Positions 32,337-42,092 are shown, counted from the stretch's first letter. The stretch is DNA of 64,000 nt from Achromobacter xylosoxidans (GCF_001457475.1 NZ_LN831029.1:5394001-5458000); one strand, 5' to 3'. Program-made: numbers and translations. Notes: a model not told the origin generated them from the sequence alone.

Positions 32337-34739
32337 ATGGCCGGATCCGGCAACGATCGCGTCCCCGCCCCGTCCTTCAACCCCTGGACGGCCGCCTATG
32401 AATACGCTGTGGACGCCTGGCAGCGCGGCGTGCTGTACGCCGATGTGATGCGCCAGCGCGGCAACCAGTACCACGACCACATGGCCAAGCGGGCCCCCAA
32501 CGTGCTCAGCATGGAGTACGAACTGGTGCTGGACGGCCGCGAACTGCCCAGGCCGGTCAACTACGGCCTGCTGCGCATCAAGCCGCCCGAGGGCGTGACG
32601 GTCGACCCGATCAAGCGCCCCTTCCTGGTGGTCGATCCGCGCGCCGGCCACGGCCCCGGCATCGGCGGCTTCAAGCCCGAGAGCGAGATCGGCGTGGCGG
32701 TGCGCGCCGGCCATCCCTGCTATTTCGCCACCTTCCTGCCGCAGCCCGTGCCCACCCAGACCGTCGAAGACGTGATGAAGGCCGAGGCCCATTTCCTGGA
32801 AGAGATCATCGCGCGCCACCCCGACGCCGAAGGCAAGCCGGTGGTGGTGGCCAACTGCCAGGCCGGCTGGCAGATCATGATGACCGCCGCCGTGCGTCCC
32901 GAGCTGTTCGGCCCCATCATCATCGCCGGCGCGCCGCTGTCCTACTGGGCGGGCTGGCGCGGCATGAATCCGATGCGCTACGCCGGCGGCCTGCTGGGCG
33001 GCAGCTGGCTCACCGCCCTGACCAGCGACCTGGGCGACGGCAAGTTCGACGGCGCCTGGCTGGTGCAGAACTTCGAGAATCTCAACCCGGCCAACACGCT
33101 CTGGTCCAAGCAGTACAACCTGTATTCCAAGGTCGACACCGAAGCCGGCCGCTACCTGAGCTTCGAGAAATGGTGGGGCGGCCACGTGTTCCTGAACGGG
33201 CCGGAAATCCAGTACATCGTCGACAACCTGTTCGTCGGCAACCGGCTGTCGACCGCCGGGCTGGTCACGTCGGACGGCATCCGCATCGACCTGCGCAACA
33301 TCCGCTCGCCCATCGTGGTGTTCTGCTCCAAGGGCGACAACATCACCCCGCCGCCGCAGGCGCTGGGCTGGATTCCCGACCTGTACCAGGACGACGCCGA
33401 GGTGCTGGCGCACGACCAGACCATCGTCTACGCCGTGCATGAAAGCATCGGCCACCTGGGCATCTTCGTGTCCGGCAGCGTGGCGCGCAAGGAACACCAG
33501 GAATTCACCTCCAACATCGACATGATCGATGTGCTGCCGCCGGGCATCTACCAGGCCGAGATCGCCGACAAGACGCCGGACACGCCCAACGCCGACCTGG
33601 CCTATGGCAACTACGTGCTGTCGTTCGAGCAGCGCCGCATGGACGACGTGCGCGCCATCGTCGAACGCAAGGAAGACGACGACCTGCGCTTTGCCGCCGT
33701 GGCCCGCATCTCCGACATCAACCTGGGCATGTACCGCAGCTTCGTGCAGCCCTGGGTGCGCGCCCTGGTGACGCCGCAATCGGCCGAATGGAGCCAGCGC
33801 CTGCATCCGCTGCGCCTGCCCTACGAACTGGTGTCCGACCGCAACCCGCTGATCGCGCCCATCGCCCAGGTGGCCGAGCAGGTGCGCGAACATCGCCAGC
33901 CGGTGTCGCCCGACAACCCGTTCCTGCTGGCCCAGGAGATGTTCTCCAAGCTGGTCGAGACCAGCCTGAACATCTTCCAGGAACTGCGCGATTCGGCCGA
34001 CGAGCGCACCTTCATGAGCGTCTACGGCTCGCCGCTGGTGCAGGACCTGGCCGGGCTGGGCGGCAAGGATGGCCAGCCGCGCCGCCACCCCGGCGTATCG
34101 CCCGAACACCGCCGCTTCATGGAAGAACGCGCCGCCGAACTGCGCTCGCTGCTGCAGGAAGGCGGCCTGCGCGTGGCCGCCATCCGCATGCTGCTGTACG
34201 TGGCCGGCGCCGAGGGCGGCCTGGACGAACGCAGCTTCGCGCTGATCCGCAAGATGCGGGCCGAGGCCGGCAACGCCATGACGCTGCAGGAATTCAAGGA
34301 CATCACCCGCGACCAGGCCATGATGATGCGGCTCGATTCCGCGGCCGTGCTGCAGACCATGCCGAAGCTGCTGGAAGACTCGTCGCCCGCCGCCATCCGC
34401 GAGGCGCTGGAGGCCATGAAACACGTGCTCGAGGCGGCCCAGCCCCTGAGTCCGGCGGCGCGTGACAGCCTGGCCGAGATGGAACGGATCTTCGAGACCG
34501 CCGCGCGCCGCGCGCAAAAGCATGAACCGGCGCCGGGCGCGCGCAAGGCCGTGCGCGCCGCCACCGCGAAACTGCAACCGTCGCCGCCGGCGCCGCCCGC
34601 CCCCCGTGCGCGCCGCGCCGCCACGGCGGCCGCCGCCAAGTCCACGCCGCAGGCCGCGGTCAAGGCCGCCGCCCGCAAGAAGGAAGCCGCGCCCGCGCGC
34701 GTCCGCAAACCCGCCACCGCCAAGGCCAAGCCGGAATGA
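32337..34739 (+). CDS. DUF3141 protein (PhaC-like alpha/beta hydrolase, histone-like tail)
   Basis: An 800-residue protein. The alpha/beta hydrolase part resembles PHA synthase: the nucleophile elbow reads 'VANCQAGW' with Cys174, and 'VFCSKGDNITPPPQALGWI' gives the likely acid Asp region. After about residue 735 it becomes an Ala/Lys/Pro-rich tail like those of PhaF-type phasins or histone H1-like proteins, which could bind DNA or granules. It is the first gene of an operon with a phosphate acyltransferase, acetate kinase and FabI. AGGAG precedes the ATG. It is not a proven PHA enzyme. Confidence 0.85.
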   Translation: MAGSGNDRVPAPSFNPWTAAYEYAVDAWQRGVLYADVMRQRGNQYHDHMAKRAPNVLSMEYELVLDGRELPRPVNYGLLRIKPPEGVTVDPIKRPFLVVDPRAGHGPGIGGFKPESEIGVAVRAGHPCYFATFLPQPVPTQTVEDVMKAEAHFLEEIIARHPDAEGKPVVVANCQAGWQIMMTAAVRPELFGPIIIAGAPLSYWAGWRGMNPMRYAGGLLGGSWLTALTSDLGDGKFDGAWLVQNFENLNPANTLWSKQYNLYSKVDTEAGRYLSFEKWWGGHVFLNGPEIQYIVDNLFVGNRLSTAGLVTSDGIRIDLRNIRSPIVVFCSKGDNITPPPQALGWIPDLYQDDAEVLAHDQTIVYAVHESIGHLGIFVSGSVARKEHQEFTSNIDMIDVLPPGIYQAEIADKTPDTPNADLAYGNYVLSFEQRRMDDVRAIVERKEDDDLRFAAVARISDINLGMYRSFVQPWVRALVTPQSAEWSQRLHPLRLPYELVSDRNPLIAPIAQVAEQVREHRQPVSPDNPFLLAQEMFSKLVETSLNIFQELRDSADERTFMSVYGSPLVQDLAGLGGKDGQPRRHPGVSPEHRRFMEERAAELRSLLQEGGLRVAAIRMLLYVAGAEGGLDERSFALIRKMRAEAGNAMTLQEFKDITRDQAMMMRLDSAAVLQTMPKLLEDSSPAAIREALEAMKHVLEAAQPLSPAARDSLAEMERIFETAARRAQKHEPAPGARKAVRAATAKLQPSPPAPPAPRARRAATAAAAKSTPQAAVKAAARKKEAAPARVRKPATAKAKPE

Positions 34740-35680
34740 GCCTGCCCACCTCCACGCACTACGACAAACTGATCGCGCGCGCCCAGACCCTGGCGCCCGC
34801 GGCCTGCGCCATCGCCCATCCCTGCGACGAACCGTCGCTGTCGGCCGCGCTGGAAGCGCGCGACCTGGGCCTGCTGCGCCCCATCCTGGTGGGGCCGGAA
34901 CTCAAGATCCGCGACACGGCCGCGCAGCACAAGCTGAACCTGGGCGACGCCCGCATCGTCGATGCGCCGCACAGCCACGCCGCGGCCGAGACCGCCGTGG
35001 CGCTGGTGCGCGGCGGCGAGGCTTCGCTGCTGATGAAGGGCAGCCTGCACACCGACGAACTGATGCACGAGGTGGTGGCGCGCGCCACCGGCCTGCGCAG
35101 CGGCCGGCGCATCAGCCATGTGTTCATCATGGAAGTGCCGACCTACGCCGAGCCGCTGTTCATCACCGACGCGGCCATCAACATCTTTCCGGACCTCGAA
35201 ACCAAGGCCGACATCATCCGCAACGTGATCGACCTGCACCACGGCCTGGGCCTGGGCGAGCCGCGCGTGGCGATCCTGTCGGCGGTGGAACAGGTCACGC
35301 CCAGCATCCCCAGCACCATCGAGGCCGCCGCGCTGTGCAAGATGGCCGACCGCGGCCAGATCAGCGGCGGCGTGCTCGACGGCCCGCTGGCGCTGGACAA
35401 CGCCATCAGCCCCGACGCCGCCCGCATCAAGGGCATCCGCTCGCTGGTGGCGGGCGTGGCCCAGGTGCTGGTGGTGCCCGACCTGGAAGCCGGCAACATG
35501 CTGGCCAAGAACCTGACCTTCCTGGCCAACGCCGAGGCCGCCGGCATCGTGCTGGGCGCGCGCGTGCCCATCATCCTGACCAGCCGCGCCGACAGCCCGC
35601 GTTCGCGCCTGGCGTCCTGCGCGGTGGCGGCGATCTACGCGCACCACCTGGCCGCCCAGCAGGCGCGCCCGCTGGCTTAG
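34736..35680 (+). CDS. Phosphate acetyl/butyryltransferase-family protein
   Basis: A 314-residue member of the Pta/Ptb family, which moves acyl groups between CoA and phosphate. Family text includes 'LLMKGSLHTDELMHEVV', 'TDAAINIFPDLETKADIIRNVIDL' and 'PDLEAGNMLAKNLTFLANAEAAGIVLGARVPIILTSRADS'. It is short, like Ptb and the Pta-like part of bifunctional enzymes, and has no extra N-terminal domain. It overlaps the DUF3141 gene by ATGA and precedes ackA, which would consume its acyl phosphate. Confidence 0.88.
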   Translation: MSLPTSTHYDKLIARAQTLAPAACAIAHPCDEPSLSAALEARDLGLLRPILVGPELKIRDTAAQHKLNLGDARIVDAPHSHAAAETAVALVRGGEASLLMKGSLHTDELMHEVVARATGLRSGRRISHVFIMEVPTYAEPLFITDAAINIFPDLETKADIIRNVIDLHHGLGLGEPRVAILSAVEQVTPSIPSTIEAAALCKMADRGQISGGVLDGPLALDNAISPDAARIKGIRSLVAGVAQVLVVPDLEAGNMLAKNLTFLANAEAAGIVLGARVPIILTSRADSPRSRLASCAVAAIYAHHLAAQQARPLA

Positions 35681-35756
35681 GCGGGCCGACAGGCCGTGAA
35701 TGAGCGGCGGGGCCCCGGCCCCGCCTTGTCCGTTGCATCAAGAGGCGATCGACTCC

Positions 35757-36941
35757 ATGTCCGACACCATTCTCGTCATCAACGCCGGCAGTTCCAGCAT
35801 CAAGTTCTACCTGTACGACATCGACGGCAAGCAGGCCCTGGCGCCGCGCCTGGGCGGCCAGCTCGAAGGCATCGGCACCAGCCATCCGCGCCTGCGGGTG
35901 CGCGACGCCGCCGGCCAGACGCTGGTGGAACGCGACATCGCGCCCAGCCACGCGCCCGACGTGCCCAACGGCCAGGAAGTGGTCGGCACCTGGCTCAGCG
36001 GCCACCTGGGCGGCGCGCCGCTGGCCGTGGGCCATCGCGTGGTGCACGGTGGCCCCGACCTGGCCGAGCCGGTGCTGATCGACGACGCCATCCTCGCCAA
36101 GCTGGACACCTTCACGCCGCTGGCGCCGCTGCACCAGCCCAACAACCTGGCGCCGATCCGCGTGATCCGCGAGCGGCGCCCGTGGATTCCGCAGGTGGCG
36201 TGCTTCGACACCGCCTTCCATCGCAGCCATTCCGACGTGGCCGACCGCTACGCCCTGCCCGAGAACCTCTACCAGCAGGGCGTGCGCCGCTATGGCTTCC
36301 ACGGCCTGTCGTACGAGTACATCGCGCAGCGGCTGCGCCAGGCGCTGCCCGAGATCGCGATGGGCAAGATCATCGCGGCGCACCTGGGCTCGGGCGTGTC
36401 GGCCTGCGCCATGCACCAGGGCAGGAGCGTCGACAGCACCATGGGATTCACCGCGCTCGAAGGCCTGCCCATGGGCACGCGCCCCGGGCGCCTGGATGCG
36501 GGCGTGGTGCTGTGGATGATGGAACAGGGCATGTCGCACGACGACATCGAGCACCTGCTGTACCACGACTGCGGCATGAAGGGCCTGTCGGGCATCAGCA
36601 ACGACATGCGCGAGCTGCTGGCCAGCGACGCGCCGTCGGCCAGGCTGGCGCTCAAGTACTTCGCCTGGCGCGTGGCCGAAGGCATGATCGGCCTGGGCTG
36701 CGCCATGAACGGCATCGACGGCATCGTCTTCACCGCGGGCGTCGGCGAGAACTCGGCCGAGATCCGCCAGGCCATCAGCGAGCATTGGGGCTGGCTCGGC
36801 ATCAAGCTGGATCCCGAGCGCAATGCGCATCACGGGCCGCGCATTTCCAGCGACGACAGCCGCATCGGCGTGTACGTGGTGCGCACCAACGAAGAACTGA
36901 TCATCGCGCAGCACACGCTGGCCCTGGTGAAGCAACGATGA
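35757..36941 (+). CDS. ackA: Acetate/propionate kinase AckA
   Basis: A 394-residue kinase that makes ATP from acetyl phosphate. Family text: 'VINAGSSSIKFYLYD' at the start, 'GHRVVHGG', 'AHLGSGVSACAMHQGRSVDSTMGFTALEGLPMGTRPG' and 'TAGVGENSAEIRQ'. ATG 35757 gives the canonical start; the extension to 35700 is proline-rich. It lies 76 bp after the Pta-like gene and overlaps fabI by 4 bp. Confidence 0.95.
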   Translation: MSDTILVINAGSSSIKFYLYDIDGKQALAPRLGGQLEGIGTSHPRLRVRDAAGQTLVERDIAPSHAPDVPNGQEVVGTWLSGHLGGAPLAVGHRVVHGGPDLAEPVLIDDAILAKLDTFTPLAPLHQPNNLAPIRVIRERRPWIPQVACFDTAFHRSHSDVADRYALPENLYQQGVRRYGFHGLSYEYIAQRLRQALPEIAMGKIIAAHLGSGVSACAMHQGRSVDSTMGFTALEGLPMGTRPGRLDAGVVLWMMEQGMSHDDIEHLLYHDCGMKGLSGISNDMRELLASDAPSARLALKYFAWRVAEGMIGLGCAMNGIDGIVFTAGVGENSAEIRQAISEHWGWLGIKLDPERNAHHGPRISSDDSRIGVYVVRTNEELIIAQHTLALVKQR

Positions 36942-37711
36942 GCGCCGCCCTGCCTCTTGCCGGCAAGCGCGGCCTGGTCACCGGCATCGCCAACGCCGAC
37001 TCCATCGCCTGGGGCTGCGCCAAGGCGTTCCGCGCCATGGGCGCGGAACTGGCCGTGACCTACCTGAACGACAAGGCCCGCCCGCACGTCGAGCCGCTGG
37101 CGCGCCAGGTCGACGCGCCGCTGCTGATGCCGCTGGACCTGCTGCGCGAGGGCGAGCTGGAGGCGGTGTTCGAGCGCATCGCGACCGAATGGGGCGGCCT
37201 GGACTTCGTGCTGCATTCCATCGCCTACGCCCCGCGCGACGACCTGCACGGCCGCGTCACCGACTGCTCGCGCGCCGGCTTCCTGACGGCCATGGACGTG
37301 TCGTGCTGGTCGTTCATCCGCATGGCCAAGCTGGCCGAGCCGCTGATGCCGACCGGCGGCACCTTGTTCTGCATGAGCTACTACGGCTCGCAGATGGTGG
37401 TCGAGCACTACAACATGATGGGCCCGGTGAAGGCCGCGCTGGAATCGGCCACCCGCTACCTGGCGGCCGAGCTCGGCCCGCAGGGCATCCGCGTGCATGC
37501 GATCTCACCCGGACCGCTCAAGACCCGCGCCGCCTCGGGCATTGCCGAGTTCGACGCGCTGCTCGACCGCGCCCAGGCCAAGGCGCCGGCGCGCAGCCTG
37601 GTGTCGATCGACGACGTCGGCGAGGCCACCGCCTGGCTCGCCACCGACGCCGCCCGCCGCATGACCGGGCAGACGCTGTATATCGACGGCGGCTATCACA
37701 TCATCGATTGA
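36938..37711 (+). CDS. fabI: Enoyl-ACP reductase FabI
   Basis: A 257-residue NAD(P)H-dependent enoyl-ACP reductase of the SDR fold. 'GKRGLVTGIANADSIAWGCAKAF' is the cofactor site. The catalytic pair Tyr158-x6-Lys165 sits in 'YNMMGPVKAALES', with the upstream Tyr at 148 in 'SYYGSQ'. It overlaps ackA by ATGA. A FabI in an acetate-kinase operon is unusual; it may be a second enzyme beside the main fatty-acid cluster. A hairpin follows before the convergent SulP gene. Confidence 0.94.
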   Translation: MSAALPLAGKRGLVTGIANADSIAWGCAKAFRAMGAELAVTYLNDKARPHVEPLARQVDAPLLMPLDLLREGELEAVFERIATEWGGLDFVLHSIAYAPRDDLHGRVTDCSRAGFLTAMDVSCWSFIRMAKLAEPLMPTGGTLFCMSYYGSQMVVEHYNMMGPVKAALESATRYLAAELGPQGIRVHAISPGPLKTRAASGIAEFDALLDRAQAKAPARSLVSIDDVGEATAWLATDAARRMTGQTLYIDGGYHIID

Positions 37712-37735
37712 GGCGCGGGCGCCACGGCCCGCGCC
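37712..37735. terminator. Hairpin between fabI and sulP (convergent)
   Basis: GGCGCGGGC (37712-37720) and GCCCGCGCC (37727-37735) form a perfect 9-bp stem with a 6-nt loop between convergent genes. No U-tract, so a modest terminator. Confidence 0.45.
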
Positions 37736-37740
37736 GAGTA

Positions 37741-39432
37741 TCAGGAGAGCGTGGCTGGCGCCGGCCCCTGGCGCCAGCGCTCGATGGCCTCGACCGCCTG
37801 TTCGGGCGACGCAAAGATCTTGTCACGGCCGATGCGCTCGGCCAGGCCCGAGCGCTCCAGCGCCATGCGGAACTGGCCGTGGCCGCCCGCCACCAGCAGC
37901 ACCATCCCGCGGTCGCGCAGCTCGCGCCGCAATTCGTACAGCGCCTCGATGGCGTCGGCATCGGCCTGCGTCATGGCTTCGGCGTCCAGCACGAACCAGG
38001 TGACATCGCCGGCCTGCTCGATGATTTCGCGCGCGCGCCGGCGGAAAGCGTCCGCGTTGAAGAACCACACCGACGACTCGAACAGCCAGATCACCGCGCC
38101 CGGCACCGGCTGCGCCTGCGGGTTCAGGTGCATCTTGCCCAGCACCGACTCGCCCGGCAGCCGCCCGAGCAGCGCATCGCGCGGATTGCCGGACACGTAC
38201 ATGGCGTACAGCAGGGTCGCGCCCACCGACACCGCCACGCCCTGCAGTACGCCGAAGCCCACCACGCCCACGGCCGCCAGGATGCCGAAGGCCAGCTCGA
38301 TGCGCGAAATGCGCGCCAGCCGCATGAAGGCCTGGCCGTCGAACAGGCTGGCGGCCGCCAGCAGCAGGATCGCCGACAGCACCGCCTGCGGCAGCCAATA
38401 GAGCGGCGCGCTCAGCAGGCCCACCACGACGGCCAGCGCCACCGCCGCGCTCACGCCCACCAATGGCGACGAGCCGCCCGCGGCCAGGCCCACCGCCGTG
38501 CGCGAATCGGCCCCCGTCACCACGAAGCCCTGGAACAGCCCGGCCGCCACGTTGGCCGCGCCGAAACCGACCAGCTCGCGGTTCGGATCGACGTGTTCGC
38601 CGGTGCGCGCGGCAAAGCTGCGCGCCGTCACGATGCCGCTGGAAAAACTCACCACCAGCACACCCGCCGCGCCCAGCAGGATGTTGTCCACGCCGTCCAG
38701 CCGCACCGGCAGGCGCAGCGCCGGCAGGCCCGCCGGCACCTCGCCCACCACCGCGATGCCAAGGCTGGGAAAATCGAACAGCCACGACAGCAGGCAGGCG
38801 CCCACCACCAGCATGATCGGCCCCGGCCAGGTCGGCCGCCAGCGCTTGATCGCCACCAGCAGCAGGCACGACGCCAGCCCCAGGCACAGCGTCGGAATGC
38901 GGATCTCCGACACGCGCCGCGACAGTTCCAGGAACGGATGCACCAGCCCGCTGTTGCGCAGGCCCACGCCGGTCAGGCCGCTCAGTTGCGACAGCGCCAG
39001 CGTCACCGCCACGCCCGCCATGTAGCCGATCAGCACCGGCCGCGACAGCAGGTTGGCCAGCACGCCCAGCCGCAGCAGCCGCGCGATCAGGCAGCCCACC
39101 CCCACGGTCAGCGCAATGCCGGTCGCCGCCACCAGGCGGTCTTCGGGCGAGGTCAGCGCCATGCCGGTCAGCGTCGCCGCGATCAGTGTGCAGGTGGCCG
39201 TGTCCGGCCCCACGATCAAGGTGCGCGACGACCCGAACAGCGCGTACCCCAGCATGCCCGCGATGGCCGCCCACAGCCCCGCCACCGGCGGCACGCCCAT
39301 CATCGCGGCATACGCCAGCCCCACCGGCAGCGCCACCGCGGCCACGCTCAGGCCCGCGGCAATATCGCGGCCCGCGGACTCCCGGGTCATGCCCCGGAAA
39401 TTGTTCAGGCCAGGAAGAAAACGTAGGTTCAT
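37741..39432 (-). CDS. SulP-family anion transporter with STAS domain
   Basis: A 563-residue membrane protein of about 11-12 segments. The SulP signature is near residue 25 ('DIAAGLSVAAVALPVGLAYAAMMGVPPVAGLWAAI'). A cytoplasmic C-terminal STAS domain starts at about 450 ('SVWFFNADAFRRRAREII...FVLDAEAMTQADADAIEALYEL'). Substrates in the family include sulfate and bicarbonate. ATG 39432 is chosen because the in-frame TTG at 39489 adds an implausible leader. It is divergent from the Bug gene at 39730. Confidence 0.92.
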   Translation of the reverse strand: MNLRFLPGLNNFRGMTRESAGRDIAAGLSVAAVALPVGLAYAAMMGVPPVAGLWAAIAGMLGYALFGSSRTLIVGPDTATCTLIAATLTGMALTSPEDRLVAATGIALTVGVGCLIARLLRLGVLANLLSRPVLIGYMAGVAVTLALSQLSGLTGVGLRNSGLVHPFLELSRRVSEIRIPTLCLGLASCLLLVAIKRWRPTWPGPIMLVVGACLLSWLFDFPSLGIAVVGEVPAGLPALRLPVRLDGVDNILLGAAGVLVVSFSSGIVTARSFAARTGEHVDPNRELVGFGAANVAAGLFQGFVVTGADSRTAVGLAAGGSSPLVGVSAAVALAVVVGLLSAPLYWLPQAVLSAILLLAAASLFDGQAFMRLARISRIELAFGILAAVGVVGFGVLQGVAVSVGATLLYAMYVSGNPRDALLGRLPGESVLGKMHLNPQAQPVPGAVIWLFESSVWFFNADAFRRRAREIIEQAGDVTWFVLDAEAMTQADADAIEALYELRRELRDRGMVLLVAGGHGQFRMALERSGLAERIGRDKIFASPEQAVEAIERWRQGPAPATLS

Positions 39433-39557
39433 GGTGCTGCGGGGCAGGCGAAACGTGGACGGATACCGCGGAGCGCGGGCGAGCGCCAAGCCTACACCAG
39501 TCCGCGTCCCCCAAACCGGGGGAGAATCAAGCGCCGATCGACCGTAAACGCGCCTTC

Positions 39558-39591
39558 ATTCCAAAAAGGAATCGACTTCCTTAAATATTTA
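39558..39591. promoter_or_regulatory. AT-rich dyad region between sulP and the Bug gene
   Basis: ATTCC-AAAAA-GGAAT (39558-39572) and the palindrome TAAATATTTA (39582-39591) form an AT-rich island in a GC-rich window. The placement suits a promoter and operator for the divergent genes at 39432 and 39730. Confidence 0.45.
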
Positions 39592-39729
39592 TCCCTTTTT
39601 ATCAATCTGGGGATTGCGTAGAGTCTGGGGCACAACAGATGCGGCCTCGCGGCCGCTCACGGGGCCGTCCAGCGGCCCTTGAACAAGAGCGCGGCCGAAC
39701 CCATGGACCGCGCGCCAGGAGACCCCAGC

Positions 39730-40713
39730 ATGCCCCACGCATTCCTGCGCCGCGCCGCCGGCGCCGCGCTCGCATTCGCCGCACTTGCCGCCTTCCCCGC
39801 GCTGTCCCACGCCCAGGCCTACCCCGACCGTCCCATCAAGCTGGTCGTGCCATGGCCTCCGGGCGGCGCCACCGACGCCCTGGGGCGCATGCTGGCGCAG
39901 CGCCTGACCGAACGCCTGGGCCAGACCGTCATCGTCGACAACAAGGCCGGCGCCGGCGGCAACATCGGCACGGCCGCATTCGTGCGCGAGAAACCAGACG
40001 GCTACACCCTGCTGGTCGCCACCAGCTCGACCAACGCCGCCAACCCGCACCTGTATGCGCGCCTGGGCTTCGACCCGGTCAAGGACTTCACGCCCGTCGC
40101 CTTCGTCGCCGAGATTCCCAACATCCTGGAAGTGCCCAAGCAGTCGCCCTACCGGTCGGTGCAGCAGTTGGTGGACGCCGCCAAGGCCGCGCCCGGCAAG
40201 CTCAACTACGGTTCGGGCGGCGTCGGCTCGTCGCAGCATCTGGCTGGCGCCATGTTCAAGGCGCGTACCGGCGTCGACATCCTGCACATCCCCTACAAAG
40301 GCAGCGGCCCCGCCGTATCCGACCTGCTCGCGGGCCAGGTCGACATGATGATCGACACCGGCTCGCTGGCCCAGGTCCAGGCCGGCGCCCTGCGCGCCCT
40401 CGCCGTCGCTTCGCGCCAGCGCCTGCCCGCTTTGCCGGACGTGCCCACCTTTGCCGAAGTGGGCGTCAGCGACATGTATGCCTCGGCCTGGTACGGCATC
40501 GTCGCCCCGGCCGGCACGCCCGACGACATCGTCGCCCGCCTGAACCGCGACATCAACGCCATCACCAGCGACCCGGCCATGCGCCAGCGCATGGAATCCA
40601 TGGGCGCCATCGTCCCCGCCGGCCAGACGCCCGCGGCCTTCGATGATTTCATGCGCGCCGAGGTCGGCCGCTACGGCGGCATCGTGAAGCTGTCGGGCGC
40701 GAAGATGGAATAA
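39730..40713 (+). CDS. Bug-family tripartite tricarboxylate transporter substrate-binding protein
   Basis: A 327-residue periplasmic binding protein. The signal peptide ends near residue 29 ('AFPALSHA'), and mature text shows '[25 protein letters not shown]', '[16 protein letters not shown]' and '[11 protein letters not shown]'. CAGGAG (39716-39721) precedes ATG 39730. No TctAB membrane genes are adjacent. It is a second Bug copy, clearly distinct from the one at 14938. A terminator follows. Confidence 0.93.
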   Translation: MPHAFLRRAAGAALAFAALAAFPALSHAQAYPDRPIKLVVPWPPGGATDALGRMLAQRLTERLGQTVIVDNKAGAGGNIGTAAFVREKPDGYTLLVATSSTNAANPHLYARLGFDPVKDFTPVAFVAEIPNILEVPKQSPYRSVQQLVDAAKAAPGKLNYGSGGVGSSQHLAGAMFKARTGVDILHIPYKGSGPAVSDLLAGQVDMMIDTGSLAQVQAGALRALAVASRQRLPALPDVPTFAEVGVSDMYASAWYGIVAPAGTPDDIVARLNRDINAITSDPAMRQRMESMGAIVPAGQTPAAFDDFMRAEVGRYGGIVKLSGAKME

Positions 40714-40751
40714 ATGCCCCGCGGCGGACAATGTGGTCTCCGGCCCATGAA

Positions 40752-40782
40752 AAAAAAGCCGCTCCTTTCGGAGCGGCTTTTT
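40752..40782. terminator. Bidirectional terminator between the Bug gene and pgk
   Basis: GCCGCTCC (40758-40765) and GGAGCGGC (40770-40777) form an 8-bp stem with a 4-nt loop, flanked by A-rich and T-rich tracts (7 A, 5 T), so it should work on both strands between convergent genes. Confidence 0.92.
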
Positions 40783-40801
40783 CATCGCGCGGGCGGAAAG
40801 A

Positions 40802-41995
40802 TTACTGGGCCCGCTCTTGCAGCACCGCCACCGCCGGCAGGGTCTTGCCTTCCAGGAATTCCAGGAACGCGCCGCCGCCGGTCGAGATGTAGCCGACCTG
40901 CTCGCCGATGCCGTACTTGGCGATCGCGGCCAGCGTGTCGCCGCCTCCCGCGATCGAGAAGCCCTCGGAATCCGCGATCGCCTGCGCCACCACCTTGGTG
41001 CCGTTGGCGAACTGGTCGAACTCGAACACGCCGACCGGGCCGTTCCAGACGATGGTGCCGGCCTGCTTGAGGATCTCGGCCAGCTGCTGCGCGGTCTGCG
41101 GGCCGATATCCAGGATCATGTCGTCGGCGGCCACGTCATCGGCCGCCTTGACGGTGGCCTCGGCGTCCGCGCCGAACGCCTTGGCGCACACCACGTCCAC
41201 CGGGATCGGCACATCCGCGCCACGCTGCTTCATCAGCTCGATCACGGCGCGCGCCTGCTCCACCTGGTCCGGCTCGGCCAGCGACTTGCCGATCGGCAGC
41301 CCGGCCGCCAGCATGAAGGTGTTGGCGATGCCGCCGCCCACCACCAGCTGGTCGACCTTGTCGGCCAGCGATTGCAGGATCGACAGCTTGGTCGACACCT
41401 TGGAGCCGCCGACGATCGCGACCAGCGGACGCTTCGGCTCGTGCAGCGCGCGGCCCAGCGCGTCCAGCTCGGCTTCCAGCAGCGGGCCGGCGCAGGCCAC
41501 CGGCGCGAAGCGCGCGATGCCGTGCGTGGTGGCCTCGGCGCGGTGCGCCGTGCCGAAGGCGTCATTGACGTAGACGTCGCACAGCGCCGCCATCTTGCGC
41601 GACAGCGCTTCGTCGTCCTTCTTCTCGCCGACGTTGACGCGGCAGTTTTCCAGCAGCACCACCAGGCCCGGCTCGACCTTGACGCCGTCGACCCAGTCGC
41701 GCACCAGCGGCACGGGCATGCCCAGCAGCTCGGACAGGCGCTGGCCGACCTTGGCCAGCGAATCGGCCTCGGTCAGCTCGCCTTCCTTGGGGCGGCCCAG
41801 GTGCGAGGTGACCATCACCGCGGCGCCGGCGTCCAGCGCCAGGCGGATGCCGGGCACCGAGGCGCGGATGCGGGTGTCTTCGGAAATGCGGCCGGCGTCA
41901 TCGAACGGCACGTTCAGATCGGCGCGGATGAACACGCGCTTGCCGGACAGGGCGCCGGCCTTGGCCAGCGCGGACAGGGTATTGACCTTGGACAT
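40802..41995 (-). CDS. pgk: Phosphoglycerate kinase
   Basis: A 397-residue glycolytic enzyme that makes ATP from 1,3-bisphosphoglycerate. Family text: '[27 protein letters not shown]', '[10 protein letters not shown]', '[14 protein letters not shown]'-like text and the C-terminal '[34 protein letters not shown]'. It is the last gene of the leftward tkt-gap-pgk operon. A nested hairpin lies between gap and pgk. Confidence 0.97.
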   Translation of the reverse strand: MSKVNTLSALAKAGALSGKRVFIRADLNVPFDDAGRISEDTRIRASVPGIRLALDAGAAVMVTSHLGRPKEGELTEADSLAKVGQRLSELLGMPVPLVRDWVDGVKVEPGLVVLLENCRVNVGEKKDDEALSRKMAALCDVYVNDAFGTAHRAEATTHGIARFAPVACAGPLLEAELDALGRALHEPKRPLVAIVGGSKVSTKLSILQSLADKVDQLVVGGGIANTFMLAAGLPIGKSLAEPDQVEQARAVIELMKQRGADVPIPVDVVCAKAFGADAEATVKAADDVAADDMILDIGPQTAQQLAEILKQAGTIVWNGPVGVFEFDQFANGTKVVAQAIADSEGFSIAGGGDTLAAIAKYGIGEQVGYISTGGGAFLEFLEGKTLPAVAVLQERAQ

Positions 41996-42023
41996 ATGCT
42001 TTGCGTCTCCTAGAGTTGGCGAA

Positions 42024-42077
42024 CGAAGGGGACGAACCCGCTTTCCGCCGTGGCGGAAAACCTGTTCGTCCCCTTCG
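42024..42077 (-). repeat. Nested inverted repeat between gap and pgk
   Basis: CGAAGGGGACGAAC (42024-42037) pairs perfectly with GTTCGTCCCCTTCG (42064-42077). Inside, TTTCCGCC (42042-42049) pairs with GGCGGAAA (42052-42059). It fills most of the 97-bp gap. There is no U-tract on the operon strand, so processing or stabilisation of the mRNA is likelier than termination. Confidence 0.7.
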
Positions 42078-42092
42078 ATCCGACAGCGATGC

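Noticed and set aside
32322..34577. A 751-codon leftward frame over the DUF3141 gene
   Set aside because: Antisense shadow: biased His/Gly/Arg content, no domain, and it ignores the operon structure on the other strand.
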